Below the pieces are notes generated by a model. It was not told the origin of the DNA. It ran no database searches and worked only from the letters and a program-made list of their open reading frames with translations. Source: an uncultured Candidatus Saccharimonas sp. (lineage in GTDB: Bacteria > Patescibacteriota > Saccharimonadia > Saccharimonadales > AQU-01). Taken from it: DNA of 42,802 nucleotides. Made by a program: the position numbers and the translations under genes. Shown in pieces: positions 8,178 through 14,959 of the stretch (position 1 is its first letter; every line of letters begins with the position of its first letter). Where the stretch lies: contig CALRGT010000001.1 of assembly GCA_943358095.1 (NCBI GenBank), positions 146,842 to 189,643 on the forward strand, given 5' to 3'.

Positions 8178-8378
8178 CTAGCTTGAAAAGGTTGATTTAA
8201 CTTTTGTAACTTTATTTTTTGCTTGTGCGAGATAAGTTTTTAACTCTTCAATAATCTGCATTCCGCGCTCGTACTGCTTTATAGATGAGTCAATGTCCGA
8301 TCCGCCAGCCTGTAGATCTGCCAAAAGCTCGTCTAATTCTTTGCTGAGTTTAGTGTAGTCCTTGGTTGTTTTAGTCAT
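8178..8378 (-). CDS. xseB: exodeoxyribonuclease VII small subunit
   Basis: Small helical subunit that binds XseA to form the single-strand-specific exonuclease VII. The 66 residues match the family length. The core YTKLSKELDELLADLQ followed by SSIKQYERGMQIIEELKTYL is the typical XseB pattern of a helical hairpin. It starts 4 nt after the xseA stop, so the two are co-translated. No Shine-Dalgarno site is seen. Confidence 0.92.
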   Translation of the reverse strand: MTKTTKDYTKLSKELDELLADLQAGGSDIDSSIKQYERGMQIIEELKTYLAQAKNKVTKVKSTFSS

Positions 8379-8382
8379 ACGA

Positions 8383-9507
8383 TTATTTTAACTCAATCGC
8401 TTCCGTCTTGACAGTAATATACCCATCAGCAAACTCTAAAGACAACTCTTTGCCTATAGCTACGCCTTTTGCCTTATCAACAACTTTGCCGGTACTGCGA
8501 ATAATAGCAAAACCGCGCTTAAGTACCGATTTGGGACTAAGGGCTTCTAATAAATTATTATTTGCCCTCAGTAGTTGCTCGGCCCGATCTAATGTTGAGC
8601 CTATGGAGTTGCCTAAATCAAGTGATTTACGCGCCAAATCATCAGCTTGGCCACTAAAGATATTCTGGACCAATGACCATAGGGAGTCTGACGATATATT
8701 CAATTGATTGAGTGTAGCCTTTTTGTCTGGAGTTAGTAACTGTGCTGCATTAGAAGGCGTGCTCGCTCTCATATCGGCAGCTAATTCAGCCAAAGAGATG
8801 TCTACTTCGTGACCAATCGCAACAATTGTAGGAATGCGACTACCAGCTACGGCTCTCGTAACTTGTTCTGTACTAAATACAGCCAGGTCGTCCGCACTAC
8901 CCCCGCCTCTTGTGACAATGAGAACTTCCGGAGGAATAGCTTGCTGATTAAAATGTTCTATGGCTGCTACGATCTGGCCAATAGCTGCCTCACCCTGGAC
9001 TTGAACATCGGCTAGCGAGATATCAACACCACACCATCTTTCATTTAATACCTTAATAAAGTCGTGGTAAGCGGCTGATTCCGATGACGCTATTAAGCCT
9101 ACCGACTTAGGCGGATAAGGTATCACTCGCTTTCGGCTTTGGTCAAACAAACCCTCTTTTGTTAATTTCTCTTGAAGTAATGATGCGGCCTTCTTAATAG
9201 ACCCCTCGCCCACCGGTTGCATTGATTGAGCGGTAACACTAAAGCCATAGAGAGGATGTAGTCTTGGCACCCCTCTGACTTGCATAGTCAAACCGTCTTC
9301 TAGCGGACCAGATAGCTGATAGATAGTTCCAAAAAATTTTACACTAGAATACTCGTCTTTAAGGTCAAAATATACCCATTTATTTTTGCTGATTCGAAAA
9401 TTAGACAACTCTCCGACTATCGTAACTGTCGGATAAGCGTACTCCAGAGTTTGATTAAGTACAGCTACAAAATCACTAACACTAAAAACTAGCTCATTAT
9501 TATCCAC
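8383..9507 (-). CDS. xseA: exodeoxyribonuclease VII large subunit
   Basis: Catalytic subunit of exonuclease VII, which degrades single-stranded DNA in both directions during repair. The N-terminal OB-fold domain covers about residues 5-105 (VGELSNFRISKNKWVYFDLK). The catalytic domain includes GLIASSESAAYHDFIKVL, EVLIVTRGGGSADDLAVF and IVAIGHEVDISLAELAAD, all diagnostic. The C-terminal helices end in SVLKRGFAII. At 374 residues it is shorter than E. coli XseA because the coiled-coil part is reduced. It starts at GTG (9505-9507), overlapping the upstream flippase-like gene by 8 nt. Confidence 0.95.
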   Translation of the reverse strand: MDNNELVFSVSDFVAVLNQTLEYAYPTVTIVGELSNFRISKNKWVYFDLKDEYSSVKFFGTIYQLSGPLEDGLTMQVRGVPRLHPLYGFSVTAQSMQPVGEGSIKKAASLLQEKLTKEGLFDQSRKRVIPYPPKSVGLIASSESAAYHDFIKVLNERWCGVDISLADVQVQGEAAIGQIVAAIEHFNQQAIPPEVLIVTRGGGSADDLAVFSTEQVTRAVAGSRIPTIVAIGHEVDISLAELAADMRASTPSNAAQLLTPDKKATLNQLNISSDSLWSLVQNIFSGQADDLARKSLDLGNSIGSTLDRAEQLLRANNNLLEALSPKSVLKRGFAIIRSTGKVVDKAKGVAIGKELSLEFADGYITVKTEAIELK

Positions 9508-10543
9508 TAATAGGCCTGTCCTTAAACGCCTTGTGATAAAAATAATATCCTGGAATGATTTGAATAAACATATTTATAACTCTATACATTACTGTGACCG
9601 GCAAACTAACTGCCGGAGAAACTCCAGCCGTCGCCAACACTGCAGTCATAATAGCTTCATAAATTCCGATTCCACCCGGAAGTACCGATATAAGCCCAGC
9701 TATATTTGCAACAGCATAAGCTAAGATAATTGCTCCTGGATTAACCCAATGACCGAATGCAATATAAACGACATAAAGTGTCGCAAGTTCAGTAAAATTT
9801 GCAGCTAAGGCAAACAAGAACGGAGCTTTTAGTTTACGATAATCTCTTTTTAGAACCATGTAATTTTCGTGTAAATCGGTAAACATATCTCTAACTTTAG
9901 CCACATCTATTGTTTCTGGGTGCTTTGGCCTAACAATGTGTATGCCGCCATTAATGACCTTGGTGATAAAAGTGAAGAACCTGTTTATGCGTTTCAAACT
10001 ACCTATCACATAAGCCAGACCAATGGTACCCACAATAAGCAGAGTACTAACAGATCCCGCAACCAAAATTGTAAGATTATTTACATGACCGCTCAATGCA
10101 AGAGCAAAAATTCCAAAGAAAAGTAATATCTCAAATGACAAAAACAAGAACACGAATCGCATAGTCTGCACTAGTGTTGCTTTACCGGTTGAAATTCCAA
10201 GTTTTTTTAATCTTAAGCTGAAATAGGAGAATCCAGACACCCCGCCGCTAGGAAATAAATGATTGATTAAGTTTAGTTCTAGCGAAACTTTGTACATTTC
10301 TCTGTATGTGGTTTTGCTGCCTAAAATATTCAGGAAAGATCTATATAGTCGAGCATAGGCATCATAGTTCCAAGCCTCTAGAGGTATCATCAAAAGTATC
10401 GCCCAAGTATTAACCCTGCCAATGTTTTTAAGAGTGTCGATAATTTGATGACGCAGAGCAATAGCTAGCCCTATCATTGCTAATATTGTGATAGTGTTGA
10501 AAATTAGCTTCCATTTACGCCTCAAGAAATGTGATTCACTCAT
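9500..10543 (-). CDS. flippase-like / lysylphosphatidylglycerol synthase TM-region family protein
   Basis: Polytopic membrane protein of the UPF0104/AglD-like family. Members sit in the membrane next to lipid-modifying or glycan-transfer enzymes, and some form the flippase half of MprF. About seven to eight hydrophobic segments are visible. The family signature region is HLFPSGGVSGFSYFSLRLK, and SVLPGGIGIYEAIMTAVL is the second conserved block. The start ATG (10541-10543) is set by a perfect TATAAT -10 ending 7 nt upstream. A longer reading frame would overlap the divergent gene. The substrate cannot be told. 347 residues. Confidence 0.85.
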   Translation of the reverse strand: MSESHFLRRKWKLIFNTITILAMIGLAIALRHQIIDTLKNIGRVNTWAILLMIPLEAWNYDAYARLYRSFLNILGSKTTYREMYKVSLELNLINHLFPSGGVSGFSYFSLRLKKLGISTGKATLVQTMRFVFLFLSFEILLFFGIFALALSGHVNNLTILVAGSVSTLLIVGTIGLAYVIGSLKRINRFFTFITKVINGGIHIVRPKHPETIDVAKVRDMFTDLHENYMVLKRDYRKLKAPFLFALAANFTELATLYVVYIAFGHWVNPGAIILAYAVANIAGLISVLPGGIGIYEAIMTAVLATAGVSPAVSLPVTVMYRVINMFIQIIPGYYFYHKAFKDRPISG

Positions 10544-10550
10544 TACGACT

Positions 10551-10556
10551 ATTATA
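10551..10556 (-). promoter_or_regulatory. -10 of the flippase-like gene (leaderless)
   Basis: TATAAT on the minus strand, 7 nt before the ATG at 10541-10543. The best -35 candidate is the weak TTACCG at 18 bp. Confidence 0.6.
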
Positions 10557-10618
10557 TAGAGTTTTGCTTTATTACGGTAATTAAGAAATTTACAGGCTAA
10601 AAATGACCTATTACAGGG

Positions 10619-10624
10619 TATAAT
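10619..10624 (+). promoter_or_regulatory. -10 of the methyltransferase-rpmA unit (leaderless)
   Basis: TATAAT on the plus strand, 8 nt before the ATG at 10633. No convincing -35. It is divergent from the flippase-like promoter 62 bp away. Confidence 0.6.
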
Positions 10625-10632
10625 GATAGTAA

Positions 10633-11844
10633 ATGATTCAAACATTATGTATTTTAGGAAGACAACCGGCCTTAGGTATCGCCGAATTAGAAAGTCTATT
10701 TGGTGCTAGCGTACTACGACCCATTGGCAATTACGCTGCGCTGTTAGACGTCGAGCCTGCTGTGATTGATTTTAGTCGACTTGGAGGCACGGTTAAATTC
10801 TGTAAAGTCCTTACTACTCTTGATACTACTGACTGGTCTAGAATTCAGAATTTCCTTGAGACTGTAATAGTTCCCCACACTCAGGAGCTACCCGAAGGAA
10901 AAATGAAACTTGGACTTAGCGTCTATGGGCTTAATATTGGCGTAAAACAGTTAAATGCTACTGCTCTTGGTATTAAGAAGGTGATAAAAAATAGCGGGCG
11001 ATCTATTCGTGTTGTACCTAATAACGAACTCTACTTAAATAGCGCCCAAGTTCTGCATAATCAGCTTACTAGTCAGCTAGGATGGGAACTTGTTTTTGTT
11101 CGTGATGGCCAAAAAACTATTATCGCCCAGAATATTGCCGAACAAGATATCGAAGCCTATGCGAGGCGAGACCAAGGCCGTCCAAAAAGAGATGCCCAGG
11201 TTGGTATGCTGCCGCCAAAATTAGCCCAGATTATAATTAATCTAGCGTGTGGTAATGTCAAACCCGCAGATATAACTTGCGACATTTTAGAATACAAAGA
11301 CGATGCAATCTTAGATCCCTTCTGCGGTACAGGCGTAGTTCTGCAAGAATCTCTACTAATGGGATACAAAGCCTATGGCACTGACTTAGAACCTAGAATG
11401 ATTGATTATTCAGAGGTAAACCTGGACTGGATATCAAATATCTACAAAATACCGAAGGAAAACTACAAACTCGAGCAAGGAGATGCTACTAATCACATCT
11501 GGCAATTTGACTTTAAATTCATTGCTGGCGAGACTTATCTTGGTCGCCCATTTAACGTACTTCCTACCCCTCAAATTCTGCAAGAAACCATATCTGACAC
11601 CAACTTAATTCTAAAAAGATCACTACAGAATATATCAAGACAGATTAAATCTGGCACAAGACTATGTTTAGCCCTACCTGCATGGAAGCTACAAAATGGC
11701 TTTAAACACCTTCCCCTACTTGATTCTTTAACAGATATGGGGTACAATCGTTTAAGTTTAGTTCACGCAGGAGAAAAAGATCTGATTTATCACCGAGATG
11801 GACAGGTTGTCGCCCGTGAACTCGTAATATTGATAAAGAAGTAG
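10633..11844 (+). CDS. TRM11/THUMP-type RNA methyltransferase-like protein
   Basis: SAM-dependent methyltransferase related to the tRNA guanosine-N2 (Trm11/TrmG10) group, 403 residues. The N-terminal half (about 1-190) is the substrate-binding region. The Rossmann domain starts at about 215 with AILDPFCGTGVVLQESLLMG (DPFCGTG 228-234) and GYKAYGTDLEPRMI, which are motifs I and II. Motif IV, normally D/N-P-P-Y/F, reads E300-T-Y-L-G, so the usual catalytic Asp and the prolines are absent. The modified nucleotide is therefore uncertain. It is the first gene of a unit with rpmA (12-nt gap), consistent with a translation role. Confidence 0.83.
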   Translation: MIQTLCILGRQPALGIAELESLFGASVLRPIGNYAALLDVEPAVIDFSRLGGTVKFCKVLTTLDTTDWSRIQNFLETVIVPHTQELPEGKMKLGLSVYGLNIGVKQLNATALGIKKVIKNSGRSIRVVPNNELYLNSAQVLHNQLTSQLGWELVFVRDGQKTIIAQNIAEQDIEAYARRDQGRPKRDAQVGMLPPKLAQIIINLACGNVKPADITCDILEYKDDAILDPFCGTGVVLQESLLMGYKAYGTDLEPRMIDYSEVNLDWISNIYKIPKENYKLEQGDATNHIWQFDFKFIAGETYLGRPFNVLPTPQILQETISDTNLILKRSLQNISRQIKSGTRLCLALPAWKLQNGFKHLPLLDSLTDMGYNRLSLVHAGEKDLIYHRDGQVVARELVILIKK

Positions 11845-11856
11845 GAATTAAAGTTT

Positions 11857-12129
11857 ATGTCACATGTAAAAGCCGGCGGAACCAGTAAAAACAACCGAGA
11901 TAGTCCAGGTCAAAGACTGGGCGTAAAAGTATCTGGTGGCCAAAAAGTTAAAACTGGTCAGGTTATAATCCGCCAAGTCGGACTAACCAAGCGCTCAGGC
12001 GTTGGCACTAGTCTTGGCCGCGACTACACTATTTTCGCAAACCGCGATGGTGTAGTAACCTTCAATACTCGTAGAGTAAAACGCTTTACAGGCGCAAGCA
12101 CTGGCCGCACAGAAGTTACAGTTATCTAG
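11857..12129 (+). CDS. rpmA: 50S ribosomal protein L27
   Basis: Ribosomal large-subunit protein whose N-terminal tail reaches the peptidyl transferase centre. The 90-residue sequence has the family core KNNRDSPGQRLGVKVSGGQ and LGRDYTIFANRDGVVTF. The start MSHVKAGGTSKN aligns with the usual MAHKKGGGSS tail, so no N-terminal propeptide of the Firmicutes kind is needed. A weak AGGAA lies upstream. It is followed by a bidirectional terminator. L21 is not adjacent, unlike the common rplU-rpmA pair. Confidence 0.96.
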   Translation: MSHVKAGGTSKNNRDSPGQRLGVKVSGGQKVKTGQVIIRQVGLTKRSGVGTSLGRDYTIFANRDGVVTFNTRRVKRFTGASTGRTEVTVI

Positions 12130-12146
12130 TATTGCAAATTTGAATT

Positions 12147-12178
12147 AAAAAAACTGTCATAACAATGGCAGCTTTTTT
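12147..12178. terminator. bidirectional intrinsic terminator between rpmA and the response regulator gene
   Basis: The stem CTGTCAT (12154-12160) / ATGGCAG (12165-12171) has one G-T pair and a 4-nt loop. It is flanked by an A-tract on the left and TTTTTT on the right, so it works in both directions. It separates convergent genes. Confidence 0.85.
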
Positions 12179-12195
12179 ATTTGGAGCTAGGTTTA

Positions 12196-12627
12196 TTAAG
12201 CAGTAGGAGTTGTAGACGTCATGCCGAGATGTTCTTTGATTTTAGTAACAACATCTGCGATAACAACTTGAGATTTAACTAAGTAATCATCTACGCCCAT
12301 TGATTTTGCACGCTGCTTGTCTGTTTCTTGACTAAGTGCTGTTAACATAATTACTCTAACATTCGCTGTTTCAGGTGTATTGCGCAGTATGTCTAATACA
12401 TCAAAGCCATTAATTTTTGGCATCATGACGTCAAGCAATATTAAATCTGGGTGAAATTCTAGAGCTGCAGATAAGGCGTCTTCGCCATTCGGAACTCGCT
12501 TAATCATAAACCCTTCGGCTTCTAATCTAGTAACATAGACTGAGGCTAAAGCTTCGTCGTCTTCTACTAATAGAACCTTCTTATTAGTTGGTGCTGTTGT
12601 TGATGCTGCAAGTGTTTGTTCGTCCAT
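12196..12627 (-). CDS. single-domain response regulator (CheY-like)
   Basis: A stand-alone receiver with no output domain, 143 residues with an Ala/Thr-rich N-terminal extension of about 17. All signature residues are kept: acidic pair D23/D24 in LLVEDDEA, phosphoacceptor D66 in DLILLDVMMPKINGFDVL, T96 in IMLTALS and K118 in DYLVKSQ. This contrasts with the degenerate receiver near recO. No kinase gene is adjacent, so its partner must be elsewhere. Its promoter (TTGATA, 17 bp, TACAAT) overlaps the end of pyrG and ends 6 nt before the ATG, so the mRNA is predicted leaderless. Confidence 0.9.
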   Translation of the reverse strand: MDEQTLAASTTAPTNKKVLLVEDDEALASVYVTRLEAEGFMIKRVPNGEDALSAALEFHPDLILLDVMMPKINGFDVLDILRNTPETANVRVIMLTALSQETDKQRAKSMGVDDYLVKSQVVIADVVTKIKEHLGMTSTTPTA

Positions 12628-12633
12628 GATTTG

Positions 12634-12662
12634 ATTGTACCTTTGCTTATGTTAATTATCAA
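12634..12662 (-). promoter_or_regulatory. promoter of the response regulator gene (leaderless)
   Basis: Minus strand: -35 TTGATA (12657-12662), 17-bp spacer, -10 TACAAT (12634-12639), then 6 nt to the ATG. The -35 overlaps the pyrG stop codon. Confidence 0.75.
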
Positions 12663-14266
12663 TCTTTACGGTCTTTACAGGCTACTATAAAACCGGCAAA
12701 CATTGGATGCTGCCGATTAGGCCTAGACAAAAATTCTGGATGAAATTGACTCGCTAAGAAAAACGGATGATCTGTTCCTTCTATCATTTCAACAAGTCGA
12801 CCATCAGGCGAATTACCAACCGCTCTAATTCCCCAGGACTCGTACTGGTCTATATAGTCGTTACTGCATTCGTAGCGGTGACGATGTCGTTCTATGATAT
12901 TTGTAGTGCCGTAAAGTTTCGCTGCCAAACTTCCCTTCTCGATAATACAAGGATAATTACCTAGTCGCATAGTGCCACCAGTGTTTTCCTTACCTTCTTG
13001 ACCTGACATAGTATTAATAAGCAGCTCTTTGCCTTTAGGGTCCATTTCGGCAGAAGTCGCGTCTTTTAATCCTGCATTTCTTGCTGCAGCCACAACAGCC
13101 ATTTGTAATCCTAGACACAGGCCTAAGTATGGAAGTTTTTGGTTTAACGCAAACTGAGCGGACTTTATCTTGCCTTCTAAGCCTCGACTACCAAAACCGC
13201 CTGGCACAACTATACCGTCAATATTAGTAAAGGCCTTCTTGATATCTTTGTCGTTCTTGAGTTTTTCAGAATCGATCCAGCGTATCTTAAGGTCAACATC
13301 ATTCCATAATGCTGCTGAACGCAATGCCTCAAATACAGACATATATGTGTCGGTATTGTCCATATACTTGGCGACAACTCCGACTGTAACTTTATGTTTG
13401 TGATTACTAGTGGCTCTTTTGACCACTGCTCGCCAAGTTTTTAGATCTGGTTTTTTGGCTTTTAGGTCCAATTTGTCACAAATAACATCAGCAATACCGG
13501 TATCTTCTAGAGTTAATGGCACCTCGTAAATAGAGGAAGCATTTGGTAATAAGGCTATGGCATCCTCGGCGACACCACAGAACAGACTTAGCTTTGTTTT
13601 AACGCCATTGTTAGCCTTTTTCTCACTTCTACCAACCAAGATGTCTGGGGCAATTCCTAGGCCTCGTAATTCTCGTACAGAGTTTTGAGCTGGCTTGGTT
13701 TTTGTTTCTTGGCTTGCTCCTAAGAATGGTAGGTAGACAACATGAACATAAAGACAATTATCGCGTCCAACATTAATTCCCATTTCGCGGATAGCCTCAA
13801 TAAAACTAAGTGATTCATAGTCGCCTACTGTGCCGCCAATTTCAATAATATGAACATCAAAGCCTTTGCCTGCTTCCATTATGTATTTTTGGATTGCACC
13901 TGTTAGATGCGGAATAATCTGGACATCTTCACCGTCATACTTACCAGCGCGTTCGTCTTGGATAACCTGAAGCAGAACTCGTCCACTCATCAAGCTACTT
14001 GACGAAGTTAGCTCTTGATCCAAAAATCTTTCATAGTGACCAAGGTCGAGGTCGGTTTCTGCGCCATCTTTAGTCACAAAACATTCGCCGTGTTCACGCG
14101 GGTTTAATAGTCCGGCGTCAACATTCAAGTAAGGGTCGCACTTCTGGATATTTACATTGAGGCCACGGGCCTTTAAGAGATTGCCGATTGAGGCGGCTGT
14201 TATGCCCTTTCCTAATCCGGAAAGCACACCACCAGTAACAAAAATATACTTAGTAGGTCTGGACAC
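12659..14266 (-). CDS. pyrG: CTP synthase
   Basis: Makes CTP from UTP using ATP and glutamine-derived ammonia. The N-terminal synthetase domain begins KYIFVTGGVLSGLGKGITAA, the family signature and P-loop. The C-terminal class I glutamine amidotransferase domain has the Cys nucleophile in PYLGLCLGLQMAVVA and the His/Glu pair in SQFHPEFLSRP. The 535 residues are complete. It starts at GTG (14264-14266), with GAGGGG about 12 nt upstream. A TTGCCA/TAGTAT promoter with an 18-bp spacer gives a leader of about 31 nt. Confidence 0.97.
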   Translation of the reverse strand: MSRPTKYIFVTGGVLSGLGKGITAASIGNLLKARGLNVNIQKCDPYLNVDAGLLNPREHGECFVTKDGAETDLDLGHYERFLDQELTSSSSLMSGRVLLQVIQDERAGKYDGEDVQIIPHLTGAIQKYIMEAGKGFDVHIIEIGGTVGDYESLSFIEAIREMGINVGRDNCLYVHVVYLPFLGASQETKTKPAQNSVRELRGLGIAPDILVGRSEKKANNGVKTKLSLFCGVAEDAIALLPNASSIYEVPLTLEDTGIADVICDKLDLKAKKPDLKTWRAVVKRATSNHKHKVTVGVVAKYMDNTDTYMSVFEALRSAALWNDVDLKIRWIDSEKLKNDKDIKKAFTNIDGIVVPGGFGSRGLEGKIKSAQFALNQKLPYLGLCLGLQMAVVAAARNAGLKDATSAEMDPKGKELLINTMSGQEGKENTGGTMRLGNYPCIIEKGSLAAKLYGTTNIIERHRHRYECSNDYIDQYESWGIRAVGNSPDGRLVEMIEGTDHPFFLASQFHPEFLSRPNRQHPMFAGFIVACKDRKD

Positions 14267-14304
14267 CTGTTACACTACCCCTCTTTTCGAACTTTACTTA
14301 ATAG

Positions 14305-14334
14305 ATACTACCTTACATTCTATGCTTATGGCAA
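14305..14334 (-). promoter_or_regulatory. putative pyrG promoter
   Basis: Minus strand: -35 TTGCCA (14329-14334), 18-bp spacer, -10 TAGTAT (14305-14310). The expected leader is about 31 nt and contains GAGGGG. Confidence 0.45.
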
Positions 14335-14434
14335 GTGTAGAATTTGCAACTCTGCAATCTGGCTGGCTGGATAGGACTTAACTTTTATTACTCTTTTGCA
14401 TAAGATTTTAGTACGTCATAGCGGACTACTTTAT

Positions 14435-14632
14435 GCCACTTTTGGGTCGCCAAAAGATGGCGCAAAAACGAGGGGCGATGGCGCCAACTCGATATAGCTT
14501 CCGAACAAGGAGCACAACACAGCCTGTGGAACTAGCTGCTTCGCAGCGTCAGACAGTCCTCGGCAGGTAGTGTTGTTGTGCTCTTGTCGGAATCTATTTC
14601 GGGTAGTCGCCAAGCCCCAACTAAGCCCATGG
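14435..14632 (-). other. structured element, left copy (candidate ncRNA or repeat unit)
   Basis: Read on the minus strand, this element runs from CCATGGGCTT to a hairpin at its outer end. It can fold as one long extended hairpin. GGGGC near the start pairs with GCCCC near the end (14471-14476 region), followed by TCGTTTTT. A middle stem pairs GAGCACAACA with TGTTGTGCTC (plus-strand arms 14510-14519 and 14574-14583). The apical part holds two conserved words (14547-14564 and 14522-14535) flanking a GCTGC/GCAGC hairpin. The outer end has GCCACTTTTGG/CCAAAAGaTGGC. The short reading frame inside is an artefact. Confidence 0.6.
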
Positions 14633-14690
14633 AATGATTGCTAAAGACAATCATTGATAATTTTAAATATTGCCCGCCTCCAGCGGGCGA
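14633..14690. other. spacer between the two inverted copies, with two small hairpins
   Basis: Holds AATGATTG/CAATCATT (14633-14640 / 14648-14655, 7-nt loop), then an AT-rich stretch (14657-14671), then GCCCGC/GCGGGC (14672-14677 / 14683-14688, 5-nt loop). The AT-rich part could carry divergent -10 elements for the flanking copies, but no strong promoter is seen. Confidence 0.5.
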
Positions 14691-14899
14691 CCATGGGCTT
14701 GGGTGGGGCTTGGCTGCTTCCTGATACGAGTCTCGTCAAACTGACGACTATCAGCCGAGGATTGTTTGACGGCCCGCCCTCCCAAAATAATAGAGCGGGC
14801 CTAGTTCCGCAGGCAGTTGTCAGGCTTGACCCTGGGACTGTATCAAGAAGTAGACATCGCCCCTCGGTTTTGTGTTACTTTTGCCGAAACAAAAGTAAC
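14691..14899 (+). other. structured element, right copy (candidate ncRNA or repeat unit)
   Basis: Plus-strand homologue of the left copy. It starts CCATGGGCTTGGGTGGGGCT, has GCCGAGGATTGTTTGACG (14754-14771), a variable GC-rich hairpin GGCCCGC/GCGGGCC (14771-14777 / 14795-14801), then CTAGTTCCGCAGGC (14801-14814) and CATCGCCCCTCG followed by a T4 run (14855-14871). It ends with a perfect 10-bp hairpin GTTACTTTTG/CAAAAGTAAC (14874-14899). The variable hairpin differs in sequence from that of the left copy but keeps its pairing, which supports a structured RNA. Confidence 0.6.
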
Positions 14900-14959
14900 G
14901 GTAAGCTATTGTCCGAGACAAAAGTGGCAGAAGCAGATCGCTTTAGCGAATCAAAAACC

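Larger units (their letters stand above)
14434..14929. repeat. foldback structure: two diverged inverted copies of one element
   Basis: The 693-nt gap between pyrG and ctpA holds no credible gene. Its centre is an inverted pair. The inner arms 14609-14632 and 14691-14714 match at 22 of 24 positions. CGAGGGGCGATG (14469-14480) matches the complement of 14855-14866 at 12 of 12. Two apical words match at 16/18 and 13/14. The outermost TGCCACTTTTG (14434-14444) and CAAAAGTGGCA (14919-14929) are perfect 11-bp terminal inverted repeats. No target-site duplication is evident. It could be a foldback/MITE-like element or a duplicated ncRNA gene. Confidence 0.75.

Noticed and set aside
10544-10645. Longer N-terminus for the flippase-like gene
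   Set aside because: It would contain the gene's own -10 and overlap the divergent methyltransferase start. ATG at 10543 with TATAAT 7 nt upstream fits better.
14434-14929. tmRNA, RNase P RNA, SRP RNA or 6S RNA
   Set aside because: No tRNA-like T-loop (GGTTCGA), no RNase P P4 core (GAGGAAAGTCC), no SRP GGAAGGAAGCAGCC and no 6S bubble pattern that I can defend.
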